From assembly GCA_964006375.1 (NCBI GenBank), contig OZ023266.1, forward strand, positions 15,615,565 to 15,679,564: DNA of 64,000 nucleotides, written 5' to 3'. This DNA is from Tillus elongatus. Its lineage: Eukaryota > Arthropoda > Insecta > Coleoptera > Cleridae. Below, one piece after another: positions 1-13,309 of the stretch. Position numbers and translations under genes: made by a program. Position 1 is the stretch's first letter, and every line of letters starts with the position of its first letter. The notes under the pieces were generated by a model, which ran no database searches, was not told the DNA's origin, and worked only from the letters and a program-made list of their open reading frames with translations.

Positions 1-990
<990 letters not shown>

Positions 991-1059
991 TTTACCAAAT
1001 ATACACTTAAATGTAACAATATTATGTTTTGTGACGTTATTTGTAGCTGCTGTAGGACC

Positions 1060-2165
<1,106 letters not shown>

Positions 2166-2168
2166 TCG

Positions 2169-2478
2169 GGACGCAGCAAGTGCGTTATGGTAGCGAATTT
2201 TCATTAAATGCTTCAAATTTGAATAGCTCAATTTGCTATTAACCTATAAGGTTGACCAAGAAACGAGTTTTTCCGGGAACACTTTAAGTTTACTTTTGGA
2301 AATTTTTGTATATTTTCACACAATAAAGTTATTTTTATGAAACATGGCACATTGTTTTTACTATATAGGTTATACTGGTAACCAAAACTGATGCCTGCTT
2401 TCTTAAAAAGGAAACACATATTTGCAATTAAAAACATTTTTATGAAAATTCACTACCATAACGCACTTGCTGCGTCCA
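2169..2478. mobile_element. MITE-like TIR element, copy 1
   Basis: A 310-bp segment has terminal inverted repeats of about 36 bp. The left end reads GGACGCAGCAAGTGCG followed by TTATGGTAGCGAATTTTCAT, and the right end is its inverse with one or two differences. The interior is AT-rich with no coding potential. It is nearly the same as the elements at 5989-6292 and 50756-51041. The size, TIRs and copy number fit a miniature inverted-repeat DNA transposon; the superfamily is unknown. Confidence 0.75.
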
Positions 2479-2669
2479 GAGTTTTTTTTATATGTATTTG
2501 ATACAGGCAAAAATATATTAAAAGGTATATAATATTGATTAGATCTTATTCAATGAAAGAACTACAAGCCGACAACACTGTATGTGGTATTTAGGTTGCT
2601 GTTCATTTTCTGGTCTGCGCCGTTTAGAATGCGCCGTGTGACACCCTATATTCAAAGACTATCGCCTTT

Positions 2670-3180
<511 letters not shown>

Positions 3181-3329
3181 TTGCTGCCCGGTCATTTTTG
3201 TGTTTTATAATTTTCGTAGAAAACACTTTTTTAGCGAACTTGCGTAGAAAAATTTTGCCTACGACCAGATCGCTACTGCGACTTTAAAAAATTCCTTCAA
3301 ATGAGCGTGAACTAAGACCATTGGAAATA

Positions 3330-4170
3330 GTGCTGCAAATTGAATCATAACTTTCACATAGCTGTGAAAATCTACACTCCTCAGAAAGACATTCTCATGA
3401 AATGAATTTAAGGTCCATGACTTAACCGCAAAGAAAATATTCCTATTACTGTACCCATAAACTCCTGAAACGTTATATTACTCGAGTTTTAACGAAAAAA
3501 TGTAAATGTTTACCAAATCACCCCCCATTTATCCCCTATCCCATGAAGCGATCTTACACAAAAACAACTCGAACCATTGCTTTGTCAGGTACTAACTGGA
3601 CACCAAATTTGAAGATGATATCTCATTTCGTTCAAAAGTGATTGCGCCTACTAACAGACGGACGTATTTGCCGACAAACCGACCGACCGACAGATTAAAA
3701 AAATCGTTCCAGAATCAAGTTTTTTATATGTTTTAAGACTTTTTAAGCCGTTTTATCAAAAAAATTCGAAATTTCTGTCACCGATATTTCACCCCCACAC
3801 ATTCAACCCTTTATTTAATTTCAGCACAGAATACCAGCTGTTTGATGAAATTGAAAGTTTTCTAATAAACATACCCTAAAGCGTTATATTACTATAGTTT
3901 TAACAAAAGAATGTCAATTTTTACCAAACCATCGCCAATTCATCCCCTACTCTCTGGAGCGATTTTACCCGAAAACAATCCGAACCGTTCGTTTGTCGGG
4001 TGCTAACTATGTACCAAATTTGAAGATGATATCTCAACAAATTATCGTGGCTACAAACAGACAGACATACAGACCGACAGACACGAAAAAATTTCGTTCC
4101 TAAATTCTGTTTTCTATATGTTTTGACACTTTTGACGACGTTTAAGCGAAAAAAAATTTGAAATATTGTC
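3330..4170. repeat. GACAGAC-rich dispersed repeat with internal duplication
   Basis: Non-coding repeat with a signature of TTTGAAGATGATATCTCA, a run of ACAGACAGAC-like repeats and a TATATGTTTTGACACTTTT box. The segment around 3474-3830 is repeated, diverged, at 3882-4170. Other copies lie at 6970-7389, 8715-9120 and, inverted, 12396-12528. The family is not identified. Confidence 0.55.
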
Positions 4171-4181
4171 GCCGATGCCAT

Positions 4182-4770
4182 TTTTTTCTCCCTCAGGGCT
4201 CGTTCGCGTCTTTGCCGCCCCGATAGCACAGCAGCCTTTGGCTTATTGTGCACGTCCTTAGTTTTTGTACTCCACCCATTCCAAAATCACTGTGCCTTGA
4301 ACTAGTCTGCATAGCACTTGGTGGGGTGAAGTTTTATAATGCTCTGTCTCCGGTCTAGACTGACCGTAGATCAGTTGTCTTCTGCGGTCCAGAGCTTTAC
4401 ACTCGCACAAGATGTGCTGGGCTGATTCCTCCCCCTCGCCGCAGAGTCTGCATGCGAGGTCCCCCTCGAACCACCCCTTTTAATGCAGGTGTTTCCTGAC
4501 GGCCATGTGTCCCGTCAAGATACCTGTTATGTTTCTGAGCTGTCCTCTGCTAAGATTTAGCAGCTCCACAGCTCTCTTTGGACTGCGTTCGTCAATTACT
4601 GACTTCCCATGTCTGGTCCCATAAATGATTCTGCTGACCCTCTCTCGCGAGAATGTCAGCTTCTTCATTGCCTTTGACCCCCTAGTGACCCGGCATGCAG
4701 ATGAGGGTGACCTCATTCTGCCCAGCCAGGTTGCTCGTCTCGTCTCGGCACTCACTTACCAGCCATACCA
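4182..4770 (-). pseudogene. 5'-truncated non-LTR retrotransposon 3' end (RNase H C-terminal region)
   Basis: Read on the minus strand this encodes a decayed version of the end of a pol protein: the KRAVELLNLSRGQLRN segment, LTGHMAVRKHLH, then a CRLCGEGEESAQHILCEC zinc-binding motif and a 3' UTR ending in an A-rich tail (T run at 4181-4187 on +). It matches the C-terminal half of the longer copy at 7402-8329. The direct repeat GCCGATGCCAT (4171-4181 and 4771-4781) flanks it exactly and is read as an 11-bp TSD. The 5' end is truncated inside RNase H, as is typical of target-primed reverse transcription. It is also frameshifted, so not functional. Confidence 0.8.
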
Positions 4771-4781
4771 GCCGATGCCAT

Positions 4782-4810
4782 ACTTCCACACGTATTGACG
4801 ATGTGGAAGT
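4782..4810. repeat. Short hairpin ACTTCCACA/TGTGGAAGT
   Basis: Nine-bp perfect arms (4782-4790 and 4802-4810) surround an 11-bp loop. Related arms recur at 8940-8962 and 9264-9295, next to the GACAGAC-rich repeat, so this is probably the end structure of that repeat family. Confidence 0.5.
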
Positions 4811-4882
4811 AAAAATGACATAGGTACCTACTTATTTTTCGTGGAATTTTTTTTAGTGGAAAGATGTGATGTTTATTTATAT

Positions 4883-4917
4883 GCAAATTTGCTACCATAG
4901 CGCACTTGCTGCATCTA
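4883..4917. repeat. Solo TIR of the GGACGCAGC family
   Basis: A single right-hand-type terminal repeat (GCTACCATAGCGCACTTGC...) with no matching left end within about 2 kb. It is probably the remnant of a truncated element of the family at 2169. Confidence 0.5.
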
Positions 4918-4924
4918 GGATTTT

Positions 4925-5041
4925 TAGTGAGTTTTCATTAAAAACTTCACTAATGAGAAGATCCCGACTATTGAACTTTGAAAAAAAAATTTCAATCAGC
5001 GCAAACTAGGACCCTTAAAACCCATATCCGGGGTCAGTTCC

Positions 5042-5125
<84 letters not shown>

Positions 5126-5988
5126 CTCAAAAAATTATGGGCCGATTTTGGTCAAATTTGGTGAGTACCTTCCTTTTGCAAGTGGCTTGGATAAGTTCGT
5201 TAGCCAGGAAAATCGGCTCAGGTTTTCCCGAAAAATGTTGTGTTTTCTTTCGAAAAAAAATATATCTCCGGAGATAACAAAGTAAAGGCTACCAAATTTG
5301 GTGCGCCTATTTTAATTATAAATAGTAACTTACCAAAATTTAGATCTGTAAGTTTACCGATCAAAAAGTTATGGGCATTTAAAGAAAATTAAAAGAGGTT
5401 TTCCTCAAAACGTCAAAGTCGCGATTTGAAACGTCAAAATTTGCAACATTTAGGCAAAGAACCTGAAACAAATACGGAATATAAAAAAAAATGTCGCAAG
5501 AAGAGTGTTCTGCAAACCCTTAAGTTTCAGCCTCAACCGCCATTGTCCTTCATCTTACTAAAAGGTTTACAGAAAATTCATTTTAAATGGACCCTTTCTC
5601 TGATTATTTGGCTTTAGGTTTAGTTAAGTTGATGCTTTGGCTGTATGTTTAGTTAAGTTTATGGTTTAAGGGTCTCTAATTTTTAGATAATTTTCGTAGA
5701 AAAAATTCGTCAACGAGGAGAGTGCGACTTTTCAATTTAAAGAGATTTCTTTAAATGAGCACTAACTAAGCCCCCGGGTTTACTTTCAGTTTTTATCTGT
5801 TTGCATATATACAAGGTGACGCATTTCTACGGTAAAGCTCAATATAATTTTTATTATAAAAGATACGAGAAAAAATTGTACACGTTAATTATGGGGTGTC
5901 TTAAGCTGTATCTTATAAAAAATATTTTGAGAACCACAGATTGATCCATAAGTCGAAATATGATGCATGTTTGTAAGAAAACAATCGA
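4925..5988. repeat. Composite (TA)n-seeded repeat, copy 2
   Basis: Paralogue of 1060-2165 with the same hairpin, boxes, (TA)n (5045-5124), the ACGTCAAAG/ACGTCAAAA pair and the GTGTCTTAAGCTG stretch. As in copy 1 it is followed at once by a TIR element, so the pair of blocks seems to have moved or been duplicated together. Confidence 0.6.
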
Positions 5989-6292
5989 GACGCAGTAAGT
6001 GCGTTTTGGTAGCGAATTTTCATTAAATCCTTAAAATTTCAATAACTCAATCTGCTATTAAGCTAAGGTTTGTTGGCTACGAAACCAGTTTTCTCGGCAA
6101 CATTTTAAGCTTATTTACGCGAAATTTTTGTACATTTTCAAACAATAGGTAATTTGGTAAAATATGGTACATTGTTTCTACTATATAGACTATACCGGTA
6201 ACCAAATTGATACCTGCTTGTATTAGAGAGACAGATTTGCTATTAAAAACATATTTCTGAAAATTCACTTCCATAACGCACTTGCTGCGTCC
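5989..6292. mobile_element. MITE-like TIR element, copy 2
   Basis: 304 bp with diverged TIRs (left GAGACGCAGTAAGTGCG, right inverse TGCGTTATGGAAGTG). The interior aligns with the copy at 2169 throughout. Non-coding. Confidence 0.7.
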
Positions 6293-6596
6293 AGACTTTT
6301 ATTATTTTTGGAGGTACAAAAAATTTCTGAAGCAGAGCCTTTCCTCTCGGAAAAATTGGCTCGGCTGTGTTGCGATATACTGTTAAGGTTGGGGAGAGTT
6401 AGCTTTAATATCTTAAGCGCCTCGCATTTTAGATATTGAGGGAGGGTGCTACGCCCTTATGTCATTGTTTGGTGTGTTATTATTTTAGATTTTTTAAATT
6501 ATAAAAAAAGTCCTTTTCAAGGGTACAAATAGGACTTCCCTGTGCTTAATTAAAATATCTTTTAACTTTTATTTCTCTGCTTAATGTATATTTTAG

Positions 6597-6788
6597 CTAG
6601 AATGTTGTGGTGCTAATGGTCGGACCGACTTCTCCCCGGACCCTCCACCAAACTCTTGTTGTGAAGGAGCTGCTGAAGGCAAGTGCGCAAGCGTCTTCGA
6701 AATCGGATGCCTGGTTCCTCTTCAAAGGTACTGCCAAAAGCTTCTCTTCACATGTGCTGTAGTTTACTTCCTATGGGCAGTATTTAAG
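6597..6788 (+). CDS. Tetraspanin exon: large extracellular loop and start of TM4
   Basis: Tetraspanins are four-pass membrane organisers that assemble partner receptors into microdomains. This exon reads in frame from an acceptor TTTTAG (exon start 6597; a second AG makes 6601 possible) to a donor AAG|GTAAGA. It encodes LECCGANGRTDF, then a proline-rich stretch, NSCCEG, GKC and EIGC. That is the CCG / PxSC / C / GC cysteine pattern that defines the family's large loop. It ends YCQKLLFTCAVVYFLWAVFK, the first part of TM4. The exon ends in phase 0. Exons for TM1-TM3 are not seen in the 6.5 kb upstream, so they lie outside the window. The loop between CCG and GC is short (about 33 residues). The nearest downstream phase-0 exons are at 15857 and 16176. 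The exact member is not identified. Confidence 0.85.
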
Positions 6789-6969
6789 GTAAGATACCAA
6801 TTTTAATTGCTTTTCTGTGTAGAGTACAAATTTATATTAAGCAATACCTAGTGACCGCACGCATCGGCTTCATTTAGGAGAGTACTTGGATATTATGCAG
6901 CTAAACAGGTAATTTTCTTCGTCAGGCGAAAAAATTGCTTACTTTACAGAAACGCCAAAACTTATTTGG

Positions 6970-7389
6970 ATTGCACCAAAAAATAGTGCTGCAAATTGAA
7001 TCATAACATCCACATACCTGTGATAATTTACTCTCCTCAGAAAGACATTCTCATGGAATAAATTTAGGGTCCATGACTTGACCACAAACAAAATATTCGT
7101 ATTTCTGTACCCAAAGTGATATCTCAATTCGTTCGAAAGCTACTGCGTCTACTAACAGACAGACGTAAGGCCTGCAGACCGACAGAATGACAGACAGACA
7201 AAAAAATTGTTCCAGAATCAAGTTTTCAATATGTTTAGCGATTTTTTGCGCTGTTTTAGAACAAAAAATTCGACATTTCTATTACGAATATTCCACCCCC
7301 ACACATTCTACCCCTAATTTACTTTCAGTAAAGAATACCAGATGTTTGATGAAACTGACAGTTTTTTAATAAACAAACCCCAAAACACT
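6970..7389. repeat. GACAGAC-rich dispersed repeat, copy 2
   Basis: This matches 3330-3830: the same CTCCTCAGAAAGACATTCTCATG box, ACAGACAGACG runs and ATATTCCACCCCCACACATTC box. It is intronic in the tetraspanin gene and hosts the retroelement insertion at 7402. Non-coding. Confidence 0.55.
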
Positions 7390-7401
7390 AAGTGATACCA
7401 T

Positions 7402-8329
7402 TTTTTTTTGTTCCCTCAGGGCTCGTCCGCGGCCTTGCCGCCCCGATAGCACCGCAACCCTTGGTTGATTGTGCATACCCTTAGTCTTACTCCACCCATT
7501 CCAAGATCACTGTGCCTTGAACTAGTCTGCACAGCGATTGGTAGGGTGAAGTTTTATATTGCTCTGTCTCCGGTCTAGAGTGACCGTAGATCAGTTGTCT
7601 TTTCCGGTCCAGAGCTATACACTCACACAAGATGTGCTGGGCTGATTCCTCCCCCTCGCCGCAGAGTCTGCATGCGAGGTCCCCTTCGAACCGCCCCATT
7701 TTATGCAGGTGTTTCTTGACGGCCATGTGTCCCGTCAAGAGACCTGTTGTGTTTCTGAGCTGTCCTCTGCTAAGGTTTAGCAGCTCCACAGCTCTCTTTG
7801 AACTGGGTCCGTCAATTATTGACTTCCCATGTCTGAGCCCTGGACAGTCCGCCCAGTACACCTTGTGTTGGTTTCTGACCCAGGACTTAATGGCTCCCCT
7901 GGCAGTGCTCTTTGACACGCCCAGAGTCGGTTCTGGTCCCATAAATGGTTCTGCTGACCCTCTCTTCGCGAGACTGTCAGCTTCTTCATTGCCTTTAACC
8001 CCCGAGTGACCCGGCACGCAGATGAGGGTCACCTCATTCTGCCCAGCCAGGTCGCTCGTCTCGTCTCGGCACTCACTCACCAGCCAGGAATTTACCCGTG
8101 GGATACTTAGTGCCTTAAGGGCTGCCTGGCTGTCTGTGGCTATGAGGATCCGCTTGTTGGTGTAGCCCCTCTTCTTGTTCTCCCGCACACAGTGCAGGAT
8201 GGCGTACATCTCGGCCTGAAACACCGTTGCATGGGCTCCGAGGGAAATACTATGACTTACCCTCGGTCCTTCTGAGTAAACACCTGCCCCCGTCCCACGC
8301 TCCCCGCCATATCCGTCCGTGAACCAGAC
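7402..8329 (-). pseudogene. 5'-truncated non-LTR retrotransposon: RNase H domain and CCHC-like tail
   Basis: The minus-strand frame 8341-7487 encodes an almost complete RNase H domain. The acidic residues lie in FTDGYG, AEMYAI, ATDSQAA and GNEEADSLAK, consistent with the D-E-D-D site. A linker follows (KRAVELLNLSRGQLRN), then CRLCGEGEESAQHILCEC and a 3' UTR. The reverse transcriptase and everything upstream are missing. The 12-bp direct repeat AAGTGATACCAT (7390-7401, 8330-8341) brackets the insertion, and the A-rich tail abuts the left copy. RNase H in this position is known from I/R1/LOA-like clades and differs from the Jockey-like family at 9311, which ends without it. The frame is intact but orphaned. 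Confidence 0.85.
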
Positions 8330-8340
8330 AAGTGATACCA

Positions 8341-8720
8341 TAGCCGTATTACTTTATAGGTGTATTTTCGCTGCAATTAGTATGCCGTACCGACGAGCTC
8401 TAATTAGAGCGAAACCGCTCTACGGTTCTAATTGTATTGAGAATGCATCTAGCCTTACATACTTTGTCTCTATATTAGGGTAGAAATGGGCCAGGGCTGA
8501 CAATTTACTAGATTGTTAGTTGGTTGTATACAGTCTCTATTTTTTAACATTCTGTGTTATTTGGAGCTACCATGACAACATACTACTTGGTTCCGCAACG
8601 AGGAGGCGGCACGTGCTTCGTGTCTTATAGCTCACTTAGTGTTGGAAGGCTGGCTAGCATAGCCGTATCACTTTATAGGTTGATTTTCTAATTGTGGTGA
8701 GAATGCATCTAGAATGTCAT
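8341..8720. repeat. TAGCCGTATTAC repeat unit (satellite-like), copy 1
   Basis: A unit begins at TAGCCGTATTAC (8341), runs through GAATGCATCTAGCCTTACAT and GTTCCGCAACGAGG, and starts again near 8659, giving a period of about 318 bp with the second unit cut short. The same unit occurs twice in opposite orientation at 29247-29886. No coding potential. Confidence 0.6.
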
Positions 8721-9150
8721 TTTTCACCAAATTACCACACATTCATCCCCTAACCGCTGGAGGGATTTTACCCTAAAACAATTCGAACTGTTCGTTTGTG
8801 TGGTGCTGTATACCAAATTTGAAGACAGTATCTCAATTCGTTCCAAAGTTATCGGGGCTACTAACAGACATAGAGTTCGTTCCCAAATCATTTTCTATAT
8901 GTTTTACACTTTTTTTCGACTTTTAAGCGACTTTTTGTCTCCACGTATTGATGATGTGGAGGTATAGCATCGGCGACAGACATACAGATGGACAGACCGA
9001 CAACAGACAAAAAAAAATGTTCGTTCCCAAATCATGTTTTCTATATGTTTTGACACTTTTTTACGACGTTTGAGCGAAAAAATCTTTTTGAAATTTTTGT
9101 CGCCGATGTGAAAGTAAAACATTGATTACTGCATCATCGGTATTTTGAGT
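8720..9150. repeat. GACAGAC-rich dispersed repeat, copy 3
   Basis: Repeat boxes CAAATTTGAAGACAGTATCTC, ACAGACAAAAAA and TATATGTTTTGACAC are present, with a hairpin CTCCACGTATTGATGATGTGGAG near 8938-8961. Non-coding and intronic. Confidence 0.5.
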
Positions 9151-9275
9151 TGTTTCGCGGTCCAACTGACTTCGTGGGCTGCAGGTTTATTGTAGTTTAG
9201 TGAGTCGTATAGGCCTTTGGCCTCCAGGCGCTGCGATCACCACGTGTCTTTTGCAATGACTCTTTTACTTCCACA
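9151..9275 (-). mobile_element. Non-LTR retroelement 3' UTR remnant
   Basis: About 125 bp that is about 85-90% the same as 12529-12655 (GTTTCGCGG, TCGTATAGGCCTTTGGCC, CGCTGCGATC, GTGTCTTTTGCAATGACTC). At 12529 this sequence is the 3' end of an RNase H-bearing element on the minus strand, so this is a very short 5'-truncated or eroded copy of the same end. Confidence 0.5.
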
Positions 9276-9344
9276 TCGTCACAACGTGCGGAAGTATCTC
9301 ATCTGCGACACTGGTGTATGCGTCGGTTTCCCTTATAAACAAAA

Positions 9345-12012
9345 ATGATGATGGCTCCTCCTTGTATAAAATATTCCGGAGGCAAAATACCCCTCCATTC
9401 GGATCTCCGGGAGAGGGGTGTACAGGGGGCGCCAGCATCGAGATTTACAATATCCTTCTCGAATATATGTGGCCTGAATTCTAACCTGAACTCCGTCCAC
9501 CATTTCCTCCAGGCTAATAGGCCCCAACTCCTCTTCCTCACCGAAACCCAAATCAGTGCCAAAACAGCCACTAATCACCTTAATTTACCGGGGTATGAGC
9601 TCCTTACTTCTTTTAGATTGCATGGAGGCGTGTGCGCATACGTCCGTAGCAACCTACCCTGCACCATACTCCCCAATTTAGAAGCTGGAGGAAAAGACAT
9701 ACTATGGATAAAACTCTCTCCCAGGGCTGCAACTAAATTCATCTGTTGCATTTACCGGTCACCTTCGGACAACAACTTTGTCCAGCTCTTTGACTACCTT
9801 TCTGAAAAAACCGACCATCTGATTTCTGAATATCCTTCCTCCGAGGTCACTATTCTCGGTGACTTCAATGTCCATAAGAAGGAATGGCTAGGATATTCAA
9901 AAACCGATACACAAGGAAGAGCAGCGGAGGCCTTTGCAGTCAGCAATTCTTTAGCCAATATGATTCAGCAACCTACTTACTTTCCTCGCATCCCAACACA
10001 CAGCTCAAATCCCTTGGATCTCCTTCTTACTACAAATCCTGACTGCTATAAGATATCAGTCACCGCCCTCTTGGGACGCTCAGGCCACGGAATGGTCACT
10101 GCTTCCTGCGCAATGCAACCCGAGGTCACACAGTCATCACACCCACGTATCGTTTGGCACTACAACTCCGCGAAATGGGAGGAAATGCGAGATTACTTTT
10201 CCTCATTTCCATGGGCGTCTGTCTGCTTCTCTCATCCTGACCCCTCTGATATCTCACAAAACGTCACCGAAATTATCCAGGCTGGCATGGAATTATTTAT
10301 TCCACGTACACAGAAAACCTCTGCAGCCACTCAAAAGCTCTGGTTCTTTAAATCCTGTGACAAGGCCAGACTTGAAAAGGTCAAAGCTCACAAAAAGCTT
10401 CTACACAATCCCAGTCAAGAAAACCGTCAAGCATTTAACGACGCAAGAAACCGCTATGTCCGCATTCTTTCTGAGGCAAAAAACTCGTTGAATAATCACA
10501 TCAAAAACAAAGTCCTCTCAAGCTCCAACGACAGCAAACCCTTCTGGACTCTTGCTAAATCTATTGGGGATAATTTCTGCAAGAGCACGTTCCCACCTCT
10601 TGTTTCAGGGGATGAAATTGTTTCTACCGCCCTGGGCAAGGCTGAACTTTTTGCCTCGTTGTTCGCCGGCAATTCTACTCTCAACCCACCTCCAAATGTT
10701 CAACCACCAACAGTCCCCAATGTCGCGCATAAAATGACGGATATCATTTTCAAAACTAAAAAGGTACGAAAGATGCTCTCTTCTCTTAATACCAGGAAAG
10801 CCTCTGGCCTTGACGAGATCCCAGCAATTGTTCTCAAAAAATGTGCACCAGAACTTGCCCCTGTCCTGACTAGTCTGTTTCAGACATCTGACAATAGAGC
10901 CATATTCCCTAGTAACTGGAAAACTGCACGAGTACAACCCGTCCCCAAGAAAGGATCGAAAGCGCTTCCTAGCAACTACATACCTATTTCTCTCCTTTCA
11001 GTCATCTCTAAAGTGATGGAAAAGTATATAAACACCGAATTACTAAAATTTCTTGAAAAACACAGTCTAATCCACGACAGGCAGTATGGATTCTGTCAGC
11101 GCAGATCAACTGCCGACCTCCTTTCCTTTGTCACCCATTCTTGGAACAAGTCTATGGAACTACACGGCGAATCCCAGATTGTCGCTCTAGACATATCCAA
11201 AGCATTCGACCAGGTCTGGCACGCAGCGCTGCTTAATAAACTACCGGCCTATGGCCTACCACCAAAACTCTGTACGTGGACCGCAAATTTCCTCTCCAAC
11301 CGAAGCATTTCTGTTGTCGTGGATGACCATTCCTCTAAACTGTATCCAATTAACGCAGGAGTTCCTCAAGGTTCAGCTTTAGCCCCTACTTTGTTTCTTC
11401 TCCACATCAATGACCTCCTCTCTAGCACATCCAACCCAGTTCACAGTTACGCGGACGACAGCACCCTCGACTTAAATATAAAATATTCTAAGCCTGTCTC
11501 TTTAACCCAATTAGATGATGACCGCAGACTGATGGAGGGTTCTACCTCCGAGAATCTCCAAAAAATATTAGACTGGGGAAGTAGAAATCTTGTACAATTC
11601 AACCCTACCAAATCACAGTCTTGCTTTCTTTCTCATAAGAGATATACTAGCCCTAGACCCATCACAATAAACAACCAAGTTATTCAAAGTAATGAGCCGT
11701 TTTCACTTGTTGCCATTTCTGTGGATCGAAATCTCAATTGGCACCAACATGTCACATCAATTGCAGAAGCGGCTGCTAAGAAATTAGGTTTCCTCTTCCG
11801 GGCTCGCAAATACTTTTCACCAGCTAATCTCTATACCTTATATGCTTCACAAATAAGACCATACCTCAAATACTGCTCCCACATCTGGGATGCGGCTGCC
11901 GCTTCTACACTCGCTATCCTGGACTCCATTCAGAAGAAAGCTATACGTCTCATCGGTAATGCTATCCTCATCCATAGGCTGCCATGCCTTGCCCACCGAC
12001 GTGCCGTTGGTG

Positions 12013-12062
<50 letters not shown>

Positions 12063-12345
12063 TAGATATCTGCACGAGCACTGCTCAGAGGAGCTTTCTT
12101 CCACAGTTCCTCCAGCTGCCGCCCCCAACAGATCTACCAGGGGAACAGAGCGAATGCACTCTTTTACTGTCCAGGTCACCAGACATAGAACATCTCGTTA
12201 TGCCCGCTCTTTTGTCCCGAGGACTTCCAAGTTGTGGAATTCCTTGCCGGCACATGTTTTTCCTTCTTCCCCGAACCTCCAAACCTTCAAGTCCAGAATT
12301 AACAAGTTGCCCCTTTCCTCCTTGTCAACACCCACGGTGCGATAG
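9345..12345 (+). pseudogene. Endonuclease/reverse transcriptase polyprotein (ORF2) of Jockey-like element
   Basis: One frame is open from 9345 to 12065 (906 codons). An APE-type endonuclease comes first: NICGLN, FLTETQ with the catalytic Glu at about residue 66, then ILGDFNVHKKEWLG. The reverse transcriptase follows: ALDISKAFDQVWH, INAGVPQGSALAPTLF and SYADDSTL (catalytic Asp pair, about residues 704-705). The expected SDH endonuclease motif reads SGHGMV here, while a sister copy at about 15320 keeps SDHGMV, so this endonuclease is probably dead. NYIPIS and FCQRRS also differ from NYRPIS and FRQRRS in the other copies. At 12017 the conserved DLSLFYRYLHGHC segment is replaced by a (CT)n expansion that shifts frame; the true C-terminus (SKLWNSLPAHVF, ending at 12345) continues in another frame. 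Jockey/X/BS-like by overall look; the exact clade is unverified. Confidence 0.85.
12017..12058 (+). repeat. (CT)n microsatellite inside ORF2
   Basis: About 20 CT units lie where other copies have only GACCTCTCTCTNTTTTATAG. The expansion breaks the reading frame just before the C-terminal domain. Confidence 0.9.
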
Positions 12346-12395
12346 TATTTAGGCTGTAATCCCTCGTGGTGTGTTGTTGAAATAAAAAAAATAAA

Positions 12396-12528
12396 AAAAC
12401 ATATCGTTTCAAAAATTCATGGGTACAGGAATATAAATATTTCCTTTGTGGTCAAGTCATGGGCTCTAAATTCACTCCATGAGGATATCTTTCTGAAGAG
12501 GATAAATTATTACAGCTATGTAATATGT
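12396..12528 (-). repeat. GACAGAC-rich dispersed repeat fragment, inverted
   Basis: The reverse complement matches 3375-3480 (CTCAGAAAGA, GGTCCATGACTT, AAATATTCC, CTGTACCCATAAA boxes). It lies between two retroelements. Confidence 0.5.
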
Positions 12529-13309
12529 TTTGAGTTGTTTCGCGGCCCAACTCATTTAGTGGGCAGCAGGTTTATTGTAGTTTAATAAGTCGTATAGGCC
12601 TTTAGCCTCTCAGCGCTGCGATCCCCATGTGTCTTTTGGCAATGACTCTTTTTTATAATAGTTGCCCAAAAAGCTCAGACTTTTTATCTGGTTTACTTTC
12701 TTTCTGGGAGCTACTTTACCTATTTCGTGGGGGTGTCAATGTCACCTCTTCAAGGTATTTAAGCCTTTTGCGGAAGTTTGTCATGCAGTCGCATAGCATT
12801 TTCACTATCCTCCTTATCCGTCTTCATAAGGTGATACGTCACTGGAAAGTGTGCTGTGAAAAGTCCTGTGATTATTCTCACGTCGTTCCTGTTCAGTTTA
12901 AGAAACAGTGCAGAGTTTTTTATTGATATTGTGATGAACCGTTTTGTCTGCATTTACCTTGGCGTTTTCCTCCAGTATGACACCATTTGGTTCCTTTCTC
13001 AAGTACCAAATTCATTTTTACATAGCTTTTCGTTAATCCGCTATAGTGCTCTGGACCATGGAATGGTGTTGTTGCCGCTCTTTTTGCGAGACTATATGCT
13101 TCCGCATTTCCTTCAATGCCTGAATGCCCTGCTACCCACATCAAAGTTACTTTGTTATTCGTAGCGAGTTGCTTCGCGGTTTTTTTGCAGTTCCAGTTTA
13201 GTTTAGACTTAGTGTTGAACGAGTGCAGTCTTTAGTACTGCCCGACTGTCTGAGAGGATGTAGACCTCCCTAATTCATATATCTATAGCAAGTATTTCTA
13301 CTTTTTTAT
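12529..13309 (-). pseudogene. RNase H-bearing non-LTR element, 3' part (split)
   Basis: On the minus strand, from 13300 downward, the translation passes EILAID, VYILSDSRAVLKT (third acidic residue) and MWVAGHSGIEGNAEAYSLAKRAA (the usual final Asp is Tyr or shifted), and then a linker HGPEHYSGLTKSYVK. Stops and frameshifts follow, then a 3' UTR ending at about 12529 shared with 9151-9275. The N-terminal half of the same domain resumes at 15446 on the other side of an inserted Jockey-like copy. It is an old, non-functional relative of the 7402-8329 family. Confidence 0.65.

Larger units (their letters stand above)
9311..12395 (+). mobile_element. Jockey-like non-LTR retrotransposon, longest copy (ORF1 absent)
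   Basis: This is the master-like copy of the window's commonest retroelement. It contains an endonuclease/reverse-transcriptase ORF, a (CT)n run at 12017-12058, a short C-terminal region and a 3' UTR (GTGGTGTGTTGTTGAAATAAA, then an A-rich tail to 12395). No gag-like ORF1 is seen upstream. The left edge is uncertain (about 9311), with no clear TSD. It sits in the tetraspanin intron in the same orientation as the gene. Other copies: 13310-15445, 28008-28775, 42853-44105, 44106-44611, 48108-49138, 55449-57005 and 60897-62130. Confidence 0.85.

Noticed and set aside
6878..6911. A possible micro-exon TTTAG|GAGAGTACTTGG...CTAAACAG|GTAATT after the tetraspanin exon
   Set aside because: In the phase required by the 6788 donor it hits a stop after eight codons, and no in-phase alternative acceptor exists. 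It could be a third tail but has no support.
7632..8009. 125-codon plus-strand frame
   Set aside because: Antisense shadow of the RNase H domain at 7402-8329.
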